Shown here: piece by piece, positions 1 to 4,979 of the stretch
Layout of the letters: each line of letters starts with the position of its first letter
Position numbering within the stretch: the first letter of the stretch is position 1
From: Euryarchaeota archaeon UBA258
GTDB lineage: Archaea > Thermoplasmatota > Poseidoniia > Poseidoniales > Poseidoniaceae
Length of the DNA: 5,903 nt
NCBI GenBank assembly: GCA_002502605.1
Contig: DAPR01000013.1
Location: forward strand, 49,731-55,633
Reading direction: 5' to 3'
Position numbers and translations under genes: made by a program
The notes under the pieces: model-generated
The model's input: only the letters and a program-made list of their open reading frames with translations
Databases searched by the model: none
What the model was told of the DNA's origin: nothing

Positions 1-3
1 CCC

Positions 4-10
4 AAAAAAA
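4..10 (-). terminator. Oligo-T tract downstream of the minus-strand membrane protein gene
   Basis: On the minus strand, seven consecutive T residues lie 19 bases after the TGA stop at 32-30. Archaeal RNA polymerase commonly terminates at such U-runs without needing a hairpin, and I see no clear stem here. The position just past the gene is the main argument. Confidence 0.45.
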
Positions 11-29
11 CACCGCTGGCTTTTCCACC

Positions 30-956
30 TCAAACGGCAAGCCATTCGATGACGAGCGACTCTGCAAAGCGATCTGAGGAAAGCCCCGGATGGAGGATTG
101 GGCGGACAACCACGAGCATCTGGAGTTCACCTCCGAACGTCGGTGTTGCAACACACAACACCTCGCCGACGCGGGTTCCTTCTTTAGAACTGGACAAGAG
201 ACTTCGCAACTCATACACCCGAACCTCCACCGATTCATCCACATCTGCTGATGTGGAGAGGTAGCGATGCTTGGATTCTGAACTGATTGGGACCATTTCC
301 ATTTCATCTGGATCAAGGCTCGGCCCTGGAGTCTGCTGATCAAGCAACTCAATGGCTTGGCGCAAACGACCCTGCTCCATTCCGATGAGTTCAGAGAGAT
401 CAAATGCACTTGATGCCGCTCCGATTGGACCGTATTGATAGGGCAGACGCATGGTGATGGATTGAACAATTTCAACATCCAAGCCCGCATCCTCAGGAAG
501 CATGAGCCAGGTGTATTGTTCACTTGCAGGATAAATCGGCGCATTTGCGTTCTCTTTAAGCAAAGGTTCACCCCATTCCTCGGGAGCTACAGGCTCAGAC
601 ACTGGAACGAAACCTGCAATGAGCACCATGGCGGTCATGCACACCACCAAAGTGAGGCGTTGAATTCGATGCTCAGCCCAAGCGGCACGCCCGGCAGGGC
701 TGAGGTAGGAAAGAATCAGAATTCCCGGCACCAGCAAAAAAAACCCCCAGGGAAGAATCCACATGAGCACTAAGCAACCAACAGCAGATTCGAGCCCCAT
801 CGGCCCTAATGCAGTGCGTACAGCAACCTTTGACTCACCCTGCTCAAAGGATCGCTGCAACCACCATACGGCAACAAAAAGCCCAATCAGAACCATCATT
901 GTTGGAACAAGGTCCCAAAGTTGGCTCATGAAAGGGGGTGGGTTCTCGACGGTCAT
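30..956 (-). CDS. Membrane protein of unknown function with a soluble C-terminal domain
   Basis: I do not recognise the family. With the start at 956 the product is 308 residues. The N-terminal third is hydrophobic: one helix at about residues 14-33, a long hydrophobic stretch at about 58-85 that may be one long helix or a tight hairpin, and a helix at about 101-119. Basic residues lie in both connecting loops, which would put the loops in the cytoplasm and the remaining 190 residues, an acidic domain without cysteine pairs, probably outside. The open frame extends to an ATG at 1022, but that would overlap the start of the divergent ATPase gene, so an internal ATG is more likely: 956, or 929 (299 residues, beginning just before the first helix). 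Neither has a Shine-Dalgarno site. The gene is divergent from the ABC transporter, so shared regulation is possible but unproven. Coding is supported by the long open frame and the protein-like membrane topology. Confidence 0.75.
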   Translation of the reverse strand: MTVENPPPFMSQLWDLVPTMMVLIGLFVAVWWLQRSFEQGESKVAVRTALGPMGLESAVGCLVLMWILPWGFFLLVPGILILSYLSPAGRAAWAEHRIQRLTLVVCMTAMVLIAGFVPVSEPVAPEEWGEPLLKENANAPIYPASEQYTWLMLPEDAGLDVEIVQSITMRLPYQYGPIGAASSAFDLSELIGMEQGRLRQAIELLDQQTPGPSLDPDEMEMVPISSESKHRYLSTSADVDESVEVRVYELRSLLSSSKEGTRVGEVLCVATPTFGGELQMLVVVRPILHPGLSSDRFAESLVIEWLAV

Positions 957-1020
957 GAGGGTTGGGGTCCATGTGAGAATCCTACGGTATGTTGTCAAGT
1001 CATGACCTCGTGGCCGAACC

Positions 1021-2037
1021 ATGGAGGGAGACTCACTTCGGTTAGAAGAAGTGACATTTCGTCATCGAATGAGCGACCCTTCACGCCTCAAGCCATGGAG
1101 AACACGGCCCGGCCCAGGCGTACACAGCATCACTTTGAGCCTCCGCCCAGGGGAGATCCTTGGATTGGTTGGGCCGAATGGAGCAGGCAAGACCACGCTT
1201 TTGCGAACCATTGCGGGCGTCTTACCGATTCAAAATGGGAAACTCATGCTGACGTCCAGCGCCAAAGAGACCCAGCTTGACAGCGATTCACTTCGCAACA
1301 TTGTCGGCCACATGCCAGAACAGGTACGGTGGCAGGGGCGTCAGTCTGTGGAGGACGCACTGTTGGAACTGGCCGAAATGCGTGGGGCATCTGCGAAGCG
1401 AGTCAATGGATTGCTGCGTTTGGTCGGTTTAGGTCAGCGAGCCACTGCTCACCTTTCAGATCTCAGTCAAGGCATGCGTCAACGGCTGACATTGGCTGCA
1501 GCCTTACTTGGCTCGCCGAAATTCCTCCTGCTCGATGAACCCCTCAACGGTTTAGACCCAGTTGCAGCCACTGCTTTTGTTCAACTCCTGCATGAACTCA
1601 AGAGCAAAGGGGTTTCAATCATCATTTCTTCACACCAAGTCGAAGGCCTAGAGGCCATTACCGATCGGATTGCATTGATGCATAGAGGCCAACTTCTTGC
1701 CAATGGAACCCTAGCAGAGATTGCTGATTCGCTTGAACTTCAACCATCGATTGTGGTTGCTGGTCCAGGCAAGTTACCAGACCTTGCATGGTGCAAGCAT
1801 CGTGTCGAATCAGAATCCGCACAAGACACTTGGACCATTCGCCTCGAGCACTCTGGTGTTGGCCTGTTACCGGAATTCATAGAACGTGGCATTGAGGTAC
1901 ACTCTTGGAATCCGAAAAGCCCAGGAATTGTGGAATTGCTTTGCGCAGCAACTGGAATGAACATCGAAGAGGTCGGATTGGAAATTGCTTCAACAGCAAT
2001 GCTTCCTCACAAATCGATTGGAGGTGAAGAAGAATGA
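1021..2037 (+). CDS. ABC transporter ATP-binding protein (ABC-2 / NosF-like)
   Basis: This is the ATPase subunit of an ABC-2 type transporter; it hydrolyses ATP on the cytoplasmic face to drive the permease encoded directly after it. In the 338-residue product the Walker A is GPNGAGKT at 51-58, the Q-loop Gln is 101, the signature is a degenerate LSQGM at 148-152, the Walker B with catalytic Glu is FLLLDEP at 168-174 (E173), the D-loop is GLD at 177-179, and the switch His is 205. Residues 235-338 form a C-terminal extension of the kind common in ABC-2 export ATPases. An unusual basic, proline-rich insert lies at about 17-33, before the first conserved strand. The ATG at 1021 is the first possible start after an in-frame TGA at 1003. 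No Shine-Dalgarno precedes it, so the mRNA may be leaderless. The stop overlaps the permease start in ATGA. The substrate cannot be deduced; NosF is the closest named relative by partner type, not a claim of copper or nitrous oxide function. Confidence 0.93.
   Translation: MEGDSLRLEEVTFRHRMSDPSRLKPWRTRPGPGVHSITLSLRPGEILGLVGPNGAGKTTLLRTIAGVLPIQNGKLMLTSSAKETQLDSDSLRNIVGHMPEQVRWQGRQSVEDALLELAEMRGASAKRVNGLLRLVGLGQRATAHLSDLSQGMRQRLTLAAALLGSPKFLLLDEPLNGLDPVAATAFVQLLHELKSKGVSIIISSHQVEGLEAITDRIALMHRGQLLANGTLAEIADSLELQPSIVVAGPGKLPDLAWCKHRVESESAQDTWTIRLEHSGVGLLPEFIERGIEVHSWNPKSPGIVELLCAATGMNIEEVGLEIASTAMLPHKSIGGEEE
2020..2024 (+). promoter_or_regulatory. Shine-Dalgarno site of the permease gene
   Basis: GGAGG lies 9 bases before the ATG at 2034, inside the end of the ATPase gene. 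It supports this start and translation of the permease from the shared mRNA, next to the ATGA overlap. Confidence 0.6.
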
Positions 2038-2864
2038 GCGATGTTCTGCGAATACAATCCCTTGCGAGAAGGGTGTTTTGGGACCGCATCGGATCAACTC
2101 GAATGCTCATCATGCTCCCTATTCTCGTTTTGTTTTTGCCGGGAATGGCTTGGGGTTTTTCAGACCCCAACATCGTCTTACCCGGTGGCCACCAACCAGA
2201 CCAGCCAATGGAAGTCATGTTCTATGCAAGTCTGGGTGTGGTGTTTGGCGCTACGATGTGTGGCGTGCTGTTGGCCTTTGATGGCGTCAGCAGAGACCGT
2301 GCCAGTGGCGTCTTTGAATTACGACTCGCTCAACCAATGCCAAGGACGCACCAGGCAATTGCTTTGATGCTCGGCATGTGGCAAGCAATCTTCATTCCAG
2401 TCGCCGTCCTAAGTCTGGCCTCCGTAGCCATCATTCGTTGGCGCCTAGGTGAATGGGCTTCGGTTTGGGACGTGATGATTCATCTCACTGCGACCGCGTT
2501 GATCTTGTTTTGGTATGTGGTGTTCACATTGCTTGCCTCTTCACGGACAAAGGACCAAGGGACTGCGATTGCTTTTGGCATTGGAATGTGGTTTTTATTT
2601 ACGTTTTTGTGGGCGCTGTTCACCACCATGGTGGCCTATGCCTCAGGTGTTGCGATAGGGGAGCAAAACAATGCGCAATGGATTGCTTTAGAAGGCTCAC
2701 TTGACCTTTTGTCGCCCAATGGTGTCTATCATCACTTGCTTGAAACAAGATTGCCTGAAATTGAACGAGGTGTCCCTGCTTGGCAATCATGGGCCATGGC
2801 CGTGATTTGGACCTTGATTCCAAGTTCTTTGTTCGTTCGACGCATGAACACATTACAGCCCTGA
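2034..2864 (+). CDS. ABC-2 type permease, NosY-like
   Basis: This is the membrane subunit partnering the preceding ATPase. The 276-residue product has about six hydrophobic segments: roughly 23-42, 62-82, 106-134, 147-168, 177-203 and 250-267. The stretch at 82-113 (FDGVSRDRASG, then FELRLAQPMPR) matches the hallmark of the NosY/ABC2_membrane_2 group, in which a 'FD...SRER..G..ELLLSQP.SR' segment follows the second helix and forms the cytoplasmic coupling region. A second typical element, LLSPNGVYHHLL at 225-236, precedes the last helix, as in related permeases. The length is normal for the family. The start is fixed by the ATGA overlap with the ATPase and by the GGAGG at 2020. The pair most likely works as a dimer of each subunit in the cytoplasmic membrane. 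The substrate is unknown; such systems export small molecules, lipids or antibiotics, or support maturation of surface proteins. Confidence 0.9.
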   Translation: MSDVLRIQSLARRVFWDRIGSTRMLIMLPILVLFLPGMAWGFSDPNIVLPGGHQPDQPMEVMFYASLGVVFGATMCGVLLAFDGVSRDRASGVFELRLAQPMPRTHQAIALMLGMWQAIFIPVAVLSLASVAIIRWRLGEWASVWDVMIHLTATALILFWYVVFTLLASSRTKDQGTAIAFGIGMWFLFTFLWALFTTMVAYASGVAIGEQNNAQWIALEGSLDLLSPNGVYHHLLETRLPEIERGVPAWQSWAMAVIWTLIPSSLFVRRMNTLQP

Positions 2865-2870
2865 GTGGCC

Positions 2871-2879
2871 ATAAAAAAA
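2871..2879 (+). promoter_or_regulatory. Possible TATA element upstream of the surface protein gene
   Basis: ATAAAAAAA stands out as A/T-rich in an otherwise mixed region just after the permease stop. Archaeal TATA boxes lie about 25 bases before the transcription start, which would put the start near 2900, upstream of the GGAGG at 2910 and the GTG at 2919. This is inference: the motif is A-rich rather than a classic TTTATA, and read-through from the transporter genes is equally possible. Confidence 0.3.
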
Positions 2880-2909
2880 CGTTGTAAAGACCCTGCTTTG
2901 GGTTGCGAT

Positions 2910-2914
2910 GGAGG
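2910..2914 (+). promoter_or_regulatory. Shine-Dalgarno-like GGAGG deciding the start of the surface protein
   Basis: GGAGG followed by four bases and an in-frame GTG at 2919. It favours 2919 over the GTG at 2865, which abuts the permease stop, and over the ATG at 2952. The spacing is short, so the evidence is moderate. Confidence 0.4.
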
Positions 2915-2918
2915 CGAA

Positions 2919-4922
2919 GTGTCTTTGAGACAAGACATCACCGCAGAAAGCATGGCAAGACATCGTTTCGCCCAGACTTCAATCGCTTTGAGCATCATCG
3001 TCCTGTTTCTGATGATGATCGCCTCCACTGCCGTGACAAACCAAAAAGCAATTTCAGAACCAACTGAATTTCCCACCAGTGCCCGACAGGGTTCACTCGA
3101 TGTGGACTGCACCGGTTACAAATTCGAGGACCTGTTCGACTATAATTTCGCTTCCTTTGACATCCTTCTTGGAGACGATTGGGCAACCGCTCAGATGAGC
3201 GCAGTTGCCTATGTGAACGGCAGCAATTCCGCTACTGTGCGTGAGAACCTTGATGAGTTATTTGACGGAACACCCGGAGGAAACAACTCTTGGATGAGCA
3301 CCGATGAGCGAGAAGCGGTTCGAGCCATTGGCCCTGAATGCATCGCTGACATGGACACACGAATCGGGATCCGCGAAGGTCTACCACACCGCGGAGGGGT
3401 CGATTGGAACGACCTTGAATTCGTCAAGGATGGAATCGCACTGGACGAGGTAAACCTCGTGCCTGAAAACCATCCCGAGGAGCGAGATTGTCAAGACCTT
3501 CTCGCTTCAAGCGATTGTAAAGAGGTGCCTGTAAGCATCACAGACGACCTCCAAATCCTCATGTTCACCAAAGAGGGTGAAACCCACAACGTCCGTTTTG
3601 ACCAACTGCCAAACAGCGGCGTTTCGAACTTCACACTCGCCCTCAACGTCACCAACATGAGTTCTGCTGCCTTGGTGCTGACCTTCCCACAACTGCAAGG
3701 TCTTCGCTTGGTCAATTCTTCAATTCAAGACGATAACGCTGAGAGCAACGCCATGCCCCTTCCAGAAACCGAATACCTACCTGACGGCCGACTTCGTGTC
3801 AGTCAAGAAGTGAGTTATGCTTCAAGCGAGTATCCAATCCTGCGAAACTTGTTCTTAGATTTCACGACCCAGGCCCCAGAAACAAACGAAATCCCAGAGT
3901 GGACGACAGACGCACCTGTTGATGGAACCGTCATTCCATACACCGTGGGCACACGAACTCTTGTTGCTGGCGAAGTGACCGAATTGTGGGCCACTGACGA
4001 CAGCGGTTGGGCACTCGATTGTCAATTTGCAAACCAAGAATGGGTCGGGCAGTGGACCGCTGGACTCGACGAAGAAGGCACGTTGTTTTTGGACGGCCCC
4101 GATGATGTGGCTGCTGATGCAACGGCCAATGCGGAGTGCAGCGTTATTGATCCGTTTGGTGCATCTTCAATTGAGACGCGAAACTGGACTTTCGCTCAGC
4201 CGTTCACTTCACAAGCAACCATTTCCGAATCTGGTGATTCCGTTGAATTCACAGTGACGCCAACCGGCGTGGTGAGCGAACTTTCGCTCAGCGCCCATGC
4301 CCACCAACTGACCATGATGGGTGAAATGCGAATGGCAACGCTCGCCTCTGATGCCTCCACACTTGCACTCCCACTTGATGGACTCGCCCCTGGCGAAGTC
4401 ATGGTGATGGGCCAGGCTCAGTCGAACGGCATGCTTGATTACAATTTCATGCTCGATTTCGGTTTGAATAAACCAAGTGCACCACCTGTGATTGATGTGG
4501 ATGTCAACCTTGATGGATCAAACGCCACTTGGGATGCGAGTTACCTCAAATTCACAATTGCTGGAAAGGTTTTGGATCCAGATGGTGAAGACGTGGAGAT
4601 GAGCCTCTCCCTCTGTGGATACTCAACCAACGACTTTGTCCGCTCTGGAATAAATTGGGAAATCGATGTCAACATTGTGTCGTGTTCCTCCCAAAACCCA
4701 CCTGTGACCGTCTATGACATCACGCTGGTGGCCACCGATGAATCAGGGACAATGACGACCATGCAAGTCCAAGTTCCAGACCCATACGCAAGTTCAGACG
4801 AACCGATCATCGATGATGGCGGTACGACCGTCGAAGAAGGCTTACCTGCAGCATCAATGCTCGCCACCTTGACCGTAGCCCTGCTTGGCGCTGCAATGAC
4901 CAACAGAGGAAGAGAAGAGTGA
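2919..4922 (+). CDS. Large surface-anchored Ig-like protein of unknown function
   Basis: I do not recognise a named family. The 667-residue product (from GTG 2919) has a basic n-region with a hydrophobic segment at about 21-39, acting as signal peptide or anchor, then a long acidic ectodomain, and a C-terminal end like a surface anchor: acidic linker, LPAAS, a hydrophobic stretch at about 645-660, and a short NRGREE tail. Eight cysteines occur at 64, 141, 191, 200, 368, 407, 566 and 589; the last six fall into close pairs, suggesting disulfides. About eight N-X-S/T sequons (for example N100, N237, N243, N246, N266, N422, N535) suggest N-glycosylation. The C-terminal third looks like beta-sandwich Ig/cadherin-like modules; DPDGED at 553-558 resembles a calcium-binding loop. 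Alternative starts are GTG 2865 (685 residues, immediately after the permease TGA) and ATG 2952 (656 residues, a more typical signal peptide). It lies 54 bp after the permease on the same strand, so co-transcription is likely but a role in transport is inference. Confidence 0.82.
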   Translation: MSLRQDITAESMARHRFAQTSIALSIIVLFLMMIASTAVTNQKAISEPTEFPTSARQGSLDVDCTGYKFEDLFDYNFASFDILLGDDWATAQMSAVAYVNGSNSATVRENLDELFDGTPGGNNSWMSTDEREAVRAIGPECIADMDTRIGIREGLPHRGGVDWNDLEFVKDGIALDEVNLVPENHPEERDCQDLLASSDCKEVPVSITDDLQILMFTKEGETHNVRFDQLPNSGVSNFTLALNVTNMSSAALVLTFPQLQGLRLVNSSIQDDNAESNAMPLPETEYLPDGRLRVSQEVSYASSEYPILRNLFLDFTTQAPETNEIPEWTTDAPVDGTVIPYTVGTRTLVAGEVTELWATDDSGWALDCQFANQEWVGQWTAGLDEEGTLFLDGPDDVAADATANAECSVIDPFGASSIETRNWTFAQPFTSQATISESGDSVEFTVTPTGVVSELSLSAHAHQLTMMGEMRMATLASDASTLALPLDGLAPGEVMVMGQAQSNGMLDYNFMLDFGLNKPSAPPVIDVDVNLDGSNATWDASYLKFTIAGKVLDPDGEDVEMSLSLCGYSTNDFVRSGINWEIDVNIVSCSSQNPPVTVYDITLVATDESGTMTTMQVQVPDPYASSDEPIIDDGGTTVEEGLPAASMLATLTVALLGAAMTNRGREE

Positions 4923-4979
4923 GGTGTTACCGGCACCCTCAAGAGGGGAAGGTCGGCCCACCAAACTGAGAGTGAGTGT

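Noticed and set aside
435..773. Plus-strand open frame of 112 codons
   Set aside because: It lies wholly opposite the membrane protein gene, has no start signal and encodes a low-quality, His/Arg-biased sequence.
991..997. TTGACA-like sequence on the minus strand near the divergent starts, resembling a bacterial -35 box
   Set aside because: The gene content is archaeal, no convincing -10 partner is seen, and a single hexamer match is expected by chance.
1877..2218. Minus-strand open frame across the ATPase-permease junction
   Set aside because: It is antisense to two well-supported genes and contains no recognisable domain.
1021..2864. Transporter as a true nitrous oxide/copper NosFY system
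   Set aside because: No NosD, NosL or NosZ is visible; similarity is only at the level of the ABC-2 subfamily, so the substrate is left open.
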